NCBI RefSeq assembly: GCF_000758585.1 | Contig: NZ_CP009281.1 | Span: 5,518,001 to 5,582,000, forward strand | Source: Paenibacillus sp. FSL R5-0345 | GTDB lineage: Bacteria; Bacillota; Bacilli; Paenibacillales; Paenibacillaceae | Direction: 5' to 3' | Length of the DNA: 64,000 nt | Part shown: positions 9,319-17,733 of the stretch, in pieces | How the letters are laid out: each line of letters starts with the position of its first letter | How positions within the stretch are numbered: position 1 is the stretch's first letter | Notes under the pieces: generated by a model | What the model saw: the letters and a program-made list of their open reading frames with translations, nothing else | Told to the model about the DNA's origin: nothing | Databases searched by the model: none | Program-made: the position numbers and the translations under genes

Positions 9319-9720
9319 ATGTTAATCAAAAGAGACAAATGGTTGCAATATCGCATCCTTCGCAAAGGTTCCTCTCTCGCCGGACGGCTGCCAGAGACAC
9401 AGTTGCTTAAGAAGAACGCATTAACGAATATGCTGCTTCACTATCAAAGCGTCGTATTGAAACCCCACAACGGGAATTACGGAAGGGATATCCTGTTCAC
9501 TAAAAGAAACGGTGCAAACGCCTATCGTATTCATAACGAAAAGAAAGCACGACTGGGAGAGCGTTACCCAAAGCTTAGACAAGTCGGGTTCGATATAGGC
9601 ATCGACAGGAACTGCCGGATTTGGATCATTGAAGGCAATTATCAACCGGACTTACGCCCATTCCGGCTCCTGAAAGATTCTTCAATGCACCGCAGAATAT
9701 TATGGTATAAGAAACATTAA
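9319..9720 (+). CDS. Shortened YheC/YheD-like (ATP-grasp, spore coat-associated) protein
   Basis: A 133-residue protein resembling both ends of the YheC/YheD endospore coat-associated ATP-grasp family. The N-terminal part has KWLQYRILRKGSSLAGRLPE and VVLKPHNGNYGRDI, matching the family's LPET and VKP-G-GG nucleotide-loop region. The C-terminal part has VGFDIGIDRNCRIWIIEGNY, matching the IGIDxxGxxWxIEAN end. The middle, which normally carries much of the ATP-grasp core, seems to be missing between about residues 76 and 88. The ATG at 9319 was chosen (AAAAAGG 11 bases before); a TTG 21 bases upstream is an alternative start. The protein may be non-catalytic or a degraded relic. Confidence 0.6.
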   Translation: MLIKRDKWLQYRILRKGSSLAGRLPETQLLKKNALTNMLLHYQSVVLKPHNGNYGRDILFTKRNGANAYRIHNEKKARLGERYPKLRQVGFDIGIDRNCRIWIIEGNYQPDLRPFRLLKDSSMHRRILWYKKH

Positions 9721-9727
9721 AACGAAA

Positions 9728-9767
9728 AAAAGACGACCAGCCTCTTATCTTTGGCCTGTCGTTTTTT
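9728..9767 (+). terminator. Terminator after the YheC/D-like gene
   Basis: Arms ACGACCAGCC and GGCCTGTCGT pair with small mismatches around a TCTTATCTTT loop, followed by TTTTTT. Confidence 0.7.
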
Positions 9768-9808
9768 CATGTTTGGTGCCTATCCTTGATAATACCCCGC
9801 TTGCAATT

Positions 9809-10132
9809 TTACTTGCGTCTTTTGTTACTTACAACACGCGTCACTTGGAACTTATTAACCCCTACCTGTATAATGGCAAACTGGCTGTAAGAAGTGCCGA
9901 AAGACGTATAAGGTTCCGCTTGAATATTTCCACTAGGCGTTCTAACCGTTGCAGTGATTCTAGTCACCAAACAGACTCCACGGCTAGAAGCTTTCCAAGT
10001 CTCGTCACGCTGAACATTATAATTGTCATCACTACATAAGATGGATGCATATTCAACTTTTCCAAATGCATTAAACGATGTGGAGTTAAAGATCTGTACG
10101 GGGTCATAACCGCCAGCTTTTCTATTTCCCAT
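9809..10132 (-). CDS. Uncharacterised protein, possibly spore-associated
   Basis: A 107-residue protein without signal peptide or membrane helices. It starts GNRKAGGYDPVQIFNSTSFN and contains a beta-strand-like pattern with two cysteines (ILCSDDNY and RGVCLVTRITATV). I do not recognise the family with confidence; proteins of this look occur in spore-forming Paenibacillus. The ATG at 10132 is preceded by AAGGGAGG with 8 bases spacing; a TTG two codons earlier is less well placed. It is divergent from the short reading frame at 10202-10351, and the two may share a promoter region. Confidence 0.6.
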   Translation of the reverse strand: MGNRKAGGYDPVQIFNSTSFNAFGKVEYASILCSDDNYNVQRDETWKASSRGVCLVTRITATVRTPSGNIQAEPYTSFGTSYSQFAIIQVGVNKFQVTRVVSNKRRK

Positions 10133-10201
10133 CCCCAAAACCTCCCTTATTATCGATATTATTCATTAAATGCAATTGCATCGTTTTATTAAGGTATAAA
10201 G

Positions 10202-10351
10202 GTGGACAAGAAAAAAAATACATTTATCCGATGGTCACAAGGATACGACAGCTATACAAGGAAAAAAGTAGCCGTGAAAGCGAATGTCGGACTGTCAAAT
10301 TTCTGCTACTTGCGGTGTGTCTCACCATATGGGTTAAATGCTCTTGGTTAG
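10202..10351 (+). CDS. Short open frame, possibly a truncated spore-type protein
   Basis: A 49-codon frame starting GTG just downstream of AAGGTATAAAG reads MDKKNTFIRWSQGYDSY, then KKVAVKANVGLSNFCYL, and stops at TAG. The composition is protein-like, and the pattern (basic start, then a VxxNVGLS strand with a cysteine) resembles the N-terminus of short uncharacterised proteins of spore formers. It would be a truncated member. The ribosome site is mediocre and no continuation was found after the stop. Confidence 0.3.
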   Translation: MDKKKNTFIRWSQGYDSYTRKKVAVKANVGLSNFCYLRCVSPYGLNALG

Positions 10352-10465
10352 CCATTCATAGAAAAGGATTTCATGAACCCTTAATCAGGTTGGTTGCCCA
10401 TGGTGATCTCGAATACGGCTCTCAATGCCGAGTGCAACCTGGCATGAAAATGCAAGCAGGAGTAT

Positions 10466-12085
10466 TTATTTTTTCTTCCGGGCTCGGTATTGCTGCGGCG
10501 TTACGCCGACTACCCGTTTAAACAGGTTGGAGAAGCTGCCCAGACTGGTGTATCCCACCTGCTCTGCAATATCGGTAATCTTAAGCTCGGTTTCCTCCAG
10601 TAATTGCTTGGCCTTCTGCAGACGTTCCTGAATAATGACATCCGATATCGACAGTCCAGTCTCTTTCTTGAACAGCCGGGACAGATAAGCGGGGTTCAGA
10701 TAAACATAGGCGGCCAATTCATCACGAGTAATCTCTTCACTCAGCCGGGAGCGGATATATTGTCTGATCTTGGTGACCACGGCTGAGGACATATTATGGC
10801 TTTTCTGCAATAACTGCATTGCGGCTTTCAGGCAATCTATTGCCCAGTTCTGCAAAGTGGAGGAATGCTTCGGGTAATTCTCCTTGTCCATCAGCGATTT
10901 CAACTCGGAAGAGGCGTGGGCGGATAAGCCTTTTTTGGCCAGTACAGTATGCAGAATGAAAAGAATGCCGTGGACAAGCTGCCGGTGCAGCTCACGGGTC
11001 CAGCGGTCTGCACCGATACTCACGAACCACAGCTTCACCCGGCGCTCCAGCTCCTCCAACTCGCCCAGTTCCAGGATGGTCGCCCACTCCCCGAAGATAT
11101 GCATTGGAGCGGCCAGAGGCATGGTGCCAAGCGGTTGATCATAAGCCGGATCATTCGGGCCGAACACCTGACGGGAATGCTTCAGATTCCGCTGTTCCCG
11201 TTCAGTGACGTATGTGTAGGCGCTCATCATCTCGTGCAGCAATACGCCCGGGCTGATATAGACAGACAAGGAGCAATGCAGGAGCTGCTCGCAGGTGTTC
11301 AAGAAGGTCTGGCAGTTCTGCTCCAGTGTGTGTCGAACCGCATTCATGTCGCCCCTCACGTAGACAATTGCCAGGTTATGGCCTACCTGATCCTGCAGCA
11401 CAGCCCCTCCCAGCCCGCTCAGCAGCAGTTCTTCCGCCAGATTTCGTAGCGCATATTCCATGATGGTCTCATCCCGTGCGCTCAGATTCTCCTTCCATTG
11501 CTCCAGGCCGAGCAGAGCGAGAAAGTAGCGGTCTCCTGGCTGCAGATCCAGATTGTAGGTATTCGCCGAAATAGTGAGCGATTCCAGGACGGGCGCGGCC
11601 CGCTGGCTGAGAATATCCTGCCAGAACCTTTCTACCAGCAGGGGAAGCTGATGCTCCCACTTTTGTCGGTACTCGTGGATGAGCGCCTCGAATTGCTGCT
11701 GCTCCCTCTGCTTGCTGATTTCTGAGAGCGCCTCATGAGATATCTTCATTAATTCTTCATAGTCCACCGGCTTGAGCAAATAATGGAATGCACCATGGTA
11801 AAGAGCGCGCTGTGCATACTCGAAATCGGCATGGCAAGTCAGCATAATTGTCAGCGTGCCGGGAGAATACTGCTTCACCCAGGCGAGCAGCTCCAGCCCA
11901 CTTCTTCCGGGCATCTCAATATCGCAGATAAGCAAATCTATGGCTTGCTGCTCCAGGCAGGCAACCGCCTGATCCACATTCTCCGCCAGCCGGACCTCCT
12001 CTACCTGCAGCGCGCTCCAATTCACGCCCTGCTTCAGACCTAGCAAGGCGAAATATTGGTCATCAACGATTAGAACTCTGTACAT
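10466..12085 (-). CDS. YesN-type response regulator, REC plus AraC HTH
   Basis: A 539-residue regulator, the last gene of a five-gene operon. The receiver domain at 1-120 has VDD at 7-9, phospho-acceptor Asp55 in LLICDIEMPGRSG and the lysine in HYLLKPVDYEE. After a long middle region comes the AraC-type DNA-binding domain (about 430-535), with YLNPAYLSRLFKKETGLSI and KITDIAEQVGYTSLGSFSNL. It starts 7 bases after the kinase stop codon; a GGGAG lies within the kinase's end, a little far from the ATG. It probably controls its own operon in response to the sugar bound by the importer; the ligand is unknown. Confidence 0.92.
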   Translation of the reverse strand: MYRVLIVDDQYFALLGLKQGVNWSALQVEEVRLAENVDQAVACLEQQAIDLLICDIEMPGRSGLELLAWVKQYSPGTLTIMLTCHADFEYAQRALYHGAFHYLLKPVDYEELMKISHEALSEISKQREQQQFEALIHEYRQKWEHQLPLLVERFWQDILSQRAAPVLESLTISANTYNLDLQPGDRYFLALLGLEQWKENLSARDETIMEYALRNLAEELLLSGLGGAVLQDQVGHNLAIVYVRGDMNAVRHTLEQNCQTFLNTCEQLLHCSLSVYISPGVLLHEMMSAYTYVTEREQRNLKHSRQVFGPNDPAYDQPLGTMPLAAPMHIFGEWATILELGELEELERRVKLWFVSIGADRWTRELHRQLVHGILFILHTVLAKKGLSAHASSELKSLMDKENYPKHSSTLQNWAIDCLKAAMQLLQKSHNMSSAVVTKIRQYIRSRLSEEITRDELAAYVYLNPAYLSRLFKKETGLSISDVIIQERLQKAKQLLEETELKITDIAEQVGYTSLGSFSNLFKRVVGVTPQQYRARKKK

Positions 12086-12092
12086 ATGAACT

Positions 12093-13829
12093 TCACAGCT
12101 CCCTTTGAGCGGGCAGTCTTATCTCCACCACCGCCCCCCCGTCAGGGATATTATGGAAGGTAAGCCTTGCCCGGTTGTTGTAAAACATCAGCATGCGTCT
12201 GTATACATTCCATATTCCCAGATGGTGGTCTGTAGGCTTCTGCTCATACAAACCAAGATTGAGCATCTCCAATTGAAGTGCGGAGAAGCCCGGCCCGGAA
12301 TCCCGGACCTGAATGGCAATGCAGGCATCGCTGTTCTCCCCGGCTTCTTCCCGGACCGTGATCACAACCTCGAATGGCTTGGCGTTGTTGACGAATCCAT
12401 GCTTGATCGCGTTCTCGACGAATGGCTGAATCAGCAGCGGCGGAATGAGGTTGGATTCAAGCTCCTTCGGCAGATGGACTTGATAGGACAGCTTGTCCGG
12501 ATACATGACCATCTGAATCTCAATGTAGTTTTGAATATGTTTTAGCTCGCTGAGGAGGGGAATCCAGGTACTATTGGTATTCATAATGAATCTGAAATGG
12601 GAGACCAGATGGCTTATCATTTTTTTGATCAGCGAATACTTCTGCAGCTCCACCAGATGAAAGACGATATTCAAGGAATTCATAAAAAAATGCGGGTTGA
12701 TCTGCGCCTGAAGATGCTTGAGCTCCGCTTGCTGCACCTTCATTTGCTCTTCATACACATCAATCTTGAGATTGCCGATATGCTCGGCCATCTGGTTGAA
12801 TTGCCGGGTGATGATCTGGAACTCCCTGCTGTTGCCTTCCTTCAGCCGGTGCTCCAGATGCCCCTTCCCCAGAATACGCATCCCGCTGGTCAAATGCTGG
12901 ATCGGCTTGAACACAAGCCGACTCAGCAGAGCCAGAAGGATAGCCATAATGATAATAATGGCTATGGGAATGGTCTTGATGATCCTCTGGAAGATCGGCA
13001 GCTCATCCAGAATAGATTTCTCGTCCAATAGAATAAAGACATTCAGATTGGAGTATTGCGAAGGCTTGTCAATCAGCAGATAATTATTGCCGTTACTGAG
13101 ACGAATCGATGCATCCACGGGATGGGCAGGATTATTGAGCTGTCTACGGATACGTGTAAGATCCTCCCCGGCGAATTGGCCCCATAACAGCTTACCGTCA
13201 TTGCTAATCATGCCGATCTGCTCACTACCTCCTGTAGACTCCAGTTGGGTCAGGGGCTGTGCCAAAGCGTCAATGCTGATCAGAACACCCATCAGGAGCC
13301 GCCCGCTCTTGTCCGGCAGCACCTTGAATAGCAGCGGCTCTCCTCCGATGGTGACGGTCTCCCACTTCAGGGAAGCTGGAAGACTGGAAGCATTCAAGCG
13401 CGTGGACAATCCGGTAGAAATCATCTCTTTCTCCTGATAATATTCTTTCTGGCTACTGAGGAATAACTCATCCCGGTCCTGATGGTATACGAACACGCTA
13501 CGGATAATCGTGTAATAGCTGACATCGCTGTACCACTGGTCCATTAGCTTACGGATGGACAGATAGTAATTGACACTATCCGGACCGCTGTCCGAATAGA
13601 GCTCCAGTAGCATGTTCTCATTAGCGGTACGCAGTAGATAATGGCTGGTCTGCTCCAGCAACTCGTCGAGCGTACCTAAGTGAAGGGTCAGTGTATCGGA
13701 AGCAGATTTTGCGACTTTCTCCCGAACGATGTTGGTCGCATAGATGTTGGTGTAATAGAGAAAGAAAAACAGCGGAGTGACCAGCAGCAAGACCAGGGCA
13801 CTCACTTTGAATCGCAAGGATAATTTCAC
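12093..13829 (-). CDS. YesM-type sensor histidine kinase
   Basis: A 578-residue membrane sensor kinase with helices near residues 10-30 and 275-297 flanking an extracellular sensor. A HAMP-like segment follows, then the phospho-acceptor block QAQINPHFFMNSLNIVF, the N-box LIQPFVENAIKHGF and the G-box VRDSGPGF. I chose the GTG at 13829, reading MKLSLRFKVSALVLLLV, because AAGGGGTGGG lies just before it; an ATG 21 bases upstream would start with a poorer signal. It is co-transcribed with the upstream binding-protein gene and the downstream regulator gene. Confidence 0.9.
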   Translation of the reverse strand: MKLSLRFKVSALVLLLVTPLFFFLYYTNIYATNIVREKVAKSASDTLTLHLGTLDELLEQTSHYLLRTANENMLLELYSDSGPDSVNYYLSIRKLMDQWYSDVSYYTIIRSVFVYHQDRDELFLSSQKEYYQEKEMISTGLSTRLNASSLPASLKWETVTIGGEPLLFKVLPDKSGRLLMGVLISIDALAQPLTQLESTGGSEQIGMISNDGKLLWGQFAGEDLTRIRRQLNNPAHPVDASIRLSNGNNYLLIDKPSQYSNLNVFILLDEKSILDELPIFQRIIKTIPIAIIIIMAILLALLSRLVFKPIQHLTSGMRILGKGHLEHRLKEGNSREFQIITRQFNQMAEHIGNLKIDVYEEQMKVQQAELKHLQAQINPHFFMNSLNIVFHLVELQKYSLIKKMISHLVSHFRFIMNTNSTWIPLLSELKHIQNYIEIQMVMYPDKLSYQVHLPKELESNLIPPLLIQPFVENAIKHGFVNNAKPFEVVITVREEAGENSDACIAIQVRDSGPGFSALQLEMLNLGLYEQKPTDHHLGIWNVYRRMLMFYNNRARLTFHNIPDGGAVVEIRLPAQREL

Positions 13830-13871
13830 ATTCCCACCCCTTAGGTACATTTGCGCCTCGGCTGCAGGAAA

Positions 13872-13896
13872 GGGAAGGACGGTAGCCGTCCTTCCC
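13872..13896 (-). other. Stable intercistronic hairpin between binding-protein and kinase genes
   Basis: A perfect 11-bp GC-rich stem, arms GGGAAGGACGG and CCGTCCTTCCC, lies in the 81-base gap between the lipoprotein and kinase genes and has no T-run after it. Such hairpins commonly protect the 3' end of the abundant binding-protein mRNA and lower expression of the distal regulatory genes. It is more likely an RNA-stability or attenuation element than a full terminator. Confidence 0.55.
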
Positions 13897-13910
13897 CTCA
13901 GCCTGTTTAT

Positions 13911-15506
13911 TTAGGATTGTTTTGCCTTCCAGGCATCGTATTGCTTCTGAACCTCGGCGCGGATGTCCTCGATTCCGTTGGCTTTCAACTTTTTATTGTA
14001 TTCTGTCAGTACTTTGTCTACACTCAGGCTGCCCGTTTCAAGCAGCGGACGGAATTCCTTGATGATGTTGCTGACGACAGATACCTGCGTTTTGACAGGG
14101 TCCGTATTGAAGTTGAAGCCGAAAGACTTCACCTTATGGGCCTTATCGTTGTAAGCCTTGAACTTCTCCCACTTGTCAGCGCTTTCGCCTTCCCAAAGGT
14201 AAGTTAAGGTCTGGTTGCCGAACATCCATTCAATCCCCGGCGCCCAGCCGGTATCGGCCCGGGTCGCCACGCCGTCGGGAAGCTTGATGAAGTTCTCCTT
14301 GCCGTCCACCTTGACGTATTGCCGGTCTTCCACACCGAAATCAATCAGATTGACCAGATGCGGGTCTGTATGCAGCAGGTTCAGCAGCATCATCGTCCGC
14401 TCCGGATCAACGGAGGTGCGTCCAATGGCCATCATGGAGTTGCTGACGCTGGCTGTGCTGATCTCGGGATCATTGCCCTTCAGCTTCACCAGCTCAATTC
14501 CGGTGGCGATGGAATCTTCCTTGTCGGAGTCCGGTTTATCCGAGCCGAATTTCATCCAGGTCTTGCCCGCTTTGAAAGCATCTTCAGTACTGGTCTTGGT
14601 CGTTGCGGCATCCTTATTGATAAAGCCTTTGCTGAACCAATCGCTGTAGAGCTTCATCCGGTAGATCGCAGTGTCGGATTCCATTGAGCTGATAATCATC
14701 TTATCGGTCTTGGTATCCAGGACGATGCCGGCGGGAGCGCCTGCAACCAGCTCGTAACGGAAGTTTTCTTTGATGCTCTCCCTGGTTTTGTCGAAGTAGC
14801 CAAGTGTGTCTGAACCGCTGCCGGAGAGCCAGATCGGCGCAATAGCGGGCTCCTTCTCCTTGATCGTCTGAAGCCATGGCTCCAGATCCTCCAGAGTCTG
14901 AATTGAGTCTACATCGAATCCGTATTTGTCCACAAGGTCTTTGCGGAACATAATGGTGTGGCTCTCGCCGATTTCCTTATTGGTTGGAATGGCATAGATT
15001 TTGCCGTCCACCGTTCCGCCGTCAAGAAAACGGGGATCCAACGTCTCCTTGATCCCTTGTCCATATTTGTCCAACAAATCGTCAAGAGGTAGGAACGCAC
15101 CCTTGGCAACGTTGTTGGCGAAATCGGCCCAGTTGGGGGCAAACGTTAAATCGACCTGTTCCCCGGATTGATACGCCAGAGCCATCTTTTCGGCCCAAGA
15201 GGACCAAGGAAGCCCCTGGAAGTCAACTTCGGCGTTGATCTTTTGCTTAAGATATTTATTGATCTCCTCCACAACCGCCTTGGTATCATTCTGCGGGAAA
15301 TTTCCGACCGTGTAAACGGTTAGCTTCCGGTAAGTTGAAATATCGAGATTGCCGCTCTCCGTGCCCCCGGTAGCTGTAGCTGCGGCACTGGACTCTGCCT
15401 CGGACGGATCGGAAGTGTTAGAATTTCCTCCGCTACACCCGGTAATGCCCAGTATAACGGCGGTTAGAGCAGCAAGCACCGCGCCTGAGCCTCTTTTTGT
15501 TCTCAT
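13911..15506 (-). CDS. Extracellular solute-binding lipoprotein of a sugar ABC importer
   Basis: A 531-residue lipoprotein. The signal sequence ends in the lipobox ITGC followed by a serine/glycine linker (SGGNSNTSDP). The mature part has the long type of the family 1 fold seen with LplB/LplC-type permeases, including a KLTVYTVGNFPQND start and conserved stretches such as GKIYAIPTNKEIGESHTIMF. It binds a sugar or oligosaccharide outside the cell and delivers it to the two permeases encoded just upstream. The ATG at 15506 is preceded by GAGGAGG. No ATPase gene is present in the operon, which is normal for this class because a shared MsmX-like ATPase is used. Confidence 0.9.
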   Translation of the reverse strand: MRTKRGSGAVLAALTAVILGITGCSGGNSNTSDPSEAESSAAATATGGTESGNLDISTYRKLTVYTVGNFPQNDTKAVVEEINKYLKQKINAEVDFQGLPWSSWAEKMALAYQSGEQVDLTFAPNWADFANNVAKGAFLPLDDLLDKYGQGIKETLDPRFLDGGTVDGKIYAIPTNKEIGESHTIMFRKDLVDKYGFDVDSIQTLEDLEPWLQTIKEKEPAIAPIWLSGSGSDTLGYFDKTRESIKENFRYELVAGAPAGIVLDTKTDKMIISSMESDTAIYRMKLYSDWFSKGFINKDAATTKTSTEDAFKAGKTWMKFGSDKPDSDKEDSIATGIELVKLKGNDPEISTASVSNSMMAIGRTSVDPERTMMLLNLLHTDPHLVNLIDFGVEDRQYVKVDGKENFIKLPDGVATRADTGWAPGIEWMFGNQTLTYLWEGESADKWEKFKAYNDKAHKVKSFGFNFNTDPVKTQVSVVSNIIKEFRPLLETGSLSVDKVLTEYNKKLKANGIEDIRAEVQKQYDAWKAKQS

Positions 15507-15576
15507 TTGTTTAAACCTCCTCAATGATAATTCGGATCATATATTCTAACCGGCATTTTAGCCAGAGTTAGACAGC

Positions 15577-16491
15577 TTAACCTTTGATAGCTCCTATTGT
15601 AAGGCCTTTGGTGAAGTACTTCTGGAAAAACGGATAGATGAACAGAATGGGACCTATCGATACAACGACCATGGCCATCCGCAGGCTTTCGGTCGGAACC
15701 GACTCGTGTACAAGCAGGGCCACACCGCTTCCCGCCAACTGGTTCTTGAAGAACTCCGCCTGACGGATCATTTGAATCATGACGTACTGCAGAGAGTACT
15801 TGTCAGTGTCATTAATAAAGAGCATCGAATTGAACCAGTCATTCCAATACATCAGCGTGGTGAACAAACCGATGGTAGCGAGCACGGGCAGCGAGATCGG
15901 AAGCACAAGCTGGAAGAAAATCCGCCATTCTGATGCCCCATCCAATTTACCAGATTCTATCATCTCTTCCGGCACCGTTTGTTGGAAGAAGGTTCGCGTA
16001 ATAAAAATATAGAATGCGTTAGACAGTCCGGGAAGAATGAGCGCGATCAGCGAGTCCTTCAGATTCAGATAGTTAACGTATAGCAGGTAGAACGGAACAA
16101 GCCCTCCCGAGAACAGCATCGTAATTAGAAGATAGAAGTTAAACACCTTTTTAAAGGGAAAGTCCTTCCGGTAAAGGGGGTATGCATATAGTGCAATCAG
16201 CAGTACGGCCAGAAGGGTTCCGATCAGCGTAACGGTCAGACTGATTCCATAAGCTTTGATCAGGGTCTCCGAATGGTTGAACAAATACTGGTAAGCGGAT
16301 AAATCGACCTTGTCGGGAAAGAATTTATACCCCTCTAGAGTTAACGTTTTCTCATTGGTTAAGGAAATGGCCACAATCAGCACAATGGGCAGGATGCAGG
16401 CCATGCTGAAAGCAATGAAGAACAGGTGAAGAATAATCTGGGCGGTCTTTGGCCCCTTGGAGTAAGAACTGATATGGGATGCAGTATTCAT
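15577..16491 (-). CDS. ABC sugar permease, LplC/YtcP type
   Basis: A 304-residue inner-membrane permease with six predicted helices. The EAA loop that contacts the ATPase is visible as ESGKLDGASEWRIFFQLVLP. The C-terminus FIYPFFQKYFTKGLTIGAIKG is typical of LplC-like subunits. The ribosome site GGAGG is 5 bases before the ATG. It pairs with the upstream permease 14 bases away and with the binding lipoprotein downstream. Confidence 0.93.
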   Translation of the reverse strand: MNTASHISSYSKGPKTAQIILHLFFIAFSMACILPIVLIVAISLTNEKTLTLEGYKFFPDKVDLSAYQYLFNHSETLIKAYGISLTVTLIGTLLAVLLIALYAYPLYRKDFPFKKVFNFYLLITMLFSGGLVPFYLLYVNYLNLKDSLIALILPGLSNAFYIFITRTFFQQTVPEEMIESGKLDGASEWRIFFQLVLPISLPVLATIGLFTTLMYWNDWFNSMLFINDTDKYSLQYVMIQMIRQAEFFKNQLAGSGVALLVHESVPTESLRMAMVVVSIGPILFIYPFFQKYFTKGLTIGAIKG

Positions 16492-16505
16492 TATGATCCT
16501 CCGTT

Positions 16506-17483
16506 CTAGAAAAGTGCCGTATCGCGGTTCAGCTTACGGGCCAGACTGTTCGCTCCAATGACAAGAAAGAAGCCGATGACAGATTGATAGAAGTTCGCCG
16601 CCGAGGACATGCCTAGGTCATTGAGCTGGATCAAGCCCCGGTACACATAGGTGTCGATGACATCCGTTGTCGAACGCAGCGCACCGGAGTCGAGTGTAAC
16701 GTGGTAGAACAGCCCGAAGTCCGAGCGAAAAATGCCGCCCAGGTTGAGAATAGTAAGAATGACCATGATCGGCGTGAGCAACGGCAGGGTAATCCGGGTG
16801 ATCTGTTGCCACTTGCTGGCGCCGTCCATGACGGCGGCCTCGTACAGTTCCTCGCTGATACCCGTGATGGCGGCGAGATAGATGACGCTCCCTATACCGA
16901 TGGAATGCCACATCTTGGTAGCCCATAGAATGTAGGGCCATGCATTAGGATGCATGTAAGCATTGACTGAGGAATAGCCGAACATCGGCAGAATATGCTT
17001 GACCAGGAAGCCATACTCCGGGTGCAGGAAGGCATAGACGATGAAGCTGACGACCACCATGGACAAGAAATTCGGCATAATCATAACGGTCTGGAAGAAA
17101 CGGGAGGAAAGCTTGCTGCGGACCTCATTGATCGCAATCGCCAGGGAGACGGAGAGAATGAGGCCTGAGATAATAAAGACCACGTTGTAGGCAACGGTGT
17201 TGATGGTCACCCGCAGGGCATCGGAGGTAGCGAACAGGAAACGGAAGTTGTCTAGCCCCGCCCATGGACTGCCCATAATACCATCCACGTAGTTGATGTT
17301 CTTGAACGCAATGAATAATCCGAACATTGGGATGTAGCAATTGATGAAGAAGATAATGGAGGTGGGCAGCAGCATAAGCAGCAGCACCCGGTACTTCACG
17401 ATATTGCGCAGCAGCCGGTCAATGCGGCCCATTGACTGCGTATAGGACGGCTTGGTTACAGCTTTCGTTGCAGGGTTTGTCAT
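16506..17483 (-). CDS. ABC sugar permease, LplB/YteP type
   Basis: A 325-residue permease with about six helices. The family landmarks are IPMFGLFIAFKNIN after the first helix and the EAA loop YEAAVMDGASKWQQITRITL. The C-terminus ends NSLARKLNRDTALF. The ATG at 17483 has GAGG upstream at suitable spacing; the open frame extends 35 codons further but that part is not family-like. It is the first gene of the five-gene operon. A TATAAT on the minus strand at 17521-17526 is a possible -10 box, though no good -35 element accompanies it. Confidence 0.92.
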   Translation of the reverse strand: MTNPATKAVTKPSYTQSMGRIDRLLRNIVKYRVLLLMLLPTSIIFFINCYIPMFGLFIAFKNINYVDGIMGSPWAGLDNFRFLFATSDALRVTINTVAYNVVFIISGLILSVSLAIAINEVRSKLSSRFFQTVMIMPNFLSMVVVSFIVYAFLHPEYGFLVKHILPMFGYSSVNAYMHPNAWPYILWATKMWHSIGIGSVIYLAAITGISEELYEAAVMDGASKWQQITRITLPLLTPIMVILTILNLGGIFRSDFGLFYHVTLDSGALRSTTDVIDTYVYRGLIQLNDLGMSSAANFYQSVIGFFLVIGANSLARKLNRDTALF

Positions 17484-17653
17484 AGGTTCGAACCTCACTC
17501 TACTTAATCTGGATGGATTCATTATAGTAGAAGAACAGAAACGAATTCTCTCTTGCAAATGACCTTGTTTATTCAAAAGTGACTTCATGCTCCATATGGA
17601 TATTTGGAGTTCTTTTCATAATTAATCACTCTTATTTCAAGAAATTCCAGCGC

Positions 17654-17700
17654 AAAAATACCCCTCCTTATGATACAGTAAACCGTATCACAAGGGGGGC
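17654..17700 (-). terminator. Strong terminator of the sigma/anti-sigma operon
   Basis: On the minus strand, arms CCCCCCTTGTGATAC and GTATCATAAGGAGGGG form a stem of about 15 bp with loop GGTTTACT, followed by TATTTTTG. It lies 34 bases after the anti-sigma-like gene and insulates the permease operon. Confidence 0.75.
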
Positions 17701-17733
17701 GAAAACTATAACAGGAGCCGCCGGAACATACTC

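Noticed and set aside
10231..10521. Plus-strand 96-codon frame before the response regulator gene
   Set aside because: It runs into the opposite-strand regulator gene and lacks a ribosome site; the short frame at 10202 in another register is more protein-like.
12105..13031. Long plus-strand frames opposite the histidine kinase gene
   Set aside because: The minus-strand gene shows full kinase motifs; the opposite frames are shadows.
17660..17700. Palindrome TGATAC...GTATCA as an operator for the permease operon
   Set aside because: It is the top of a longer 15-bp hairpin followed by T residues on the minus strand, so a terminator explains it better.
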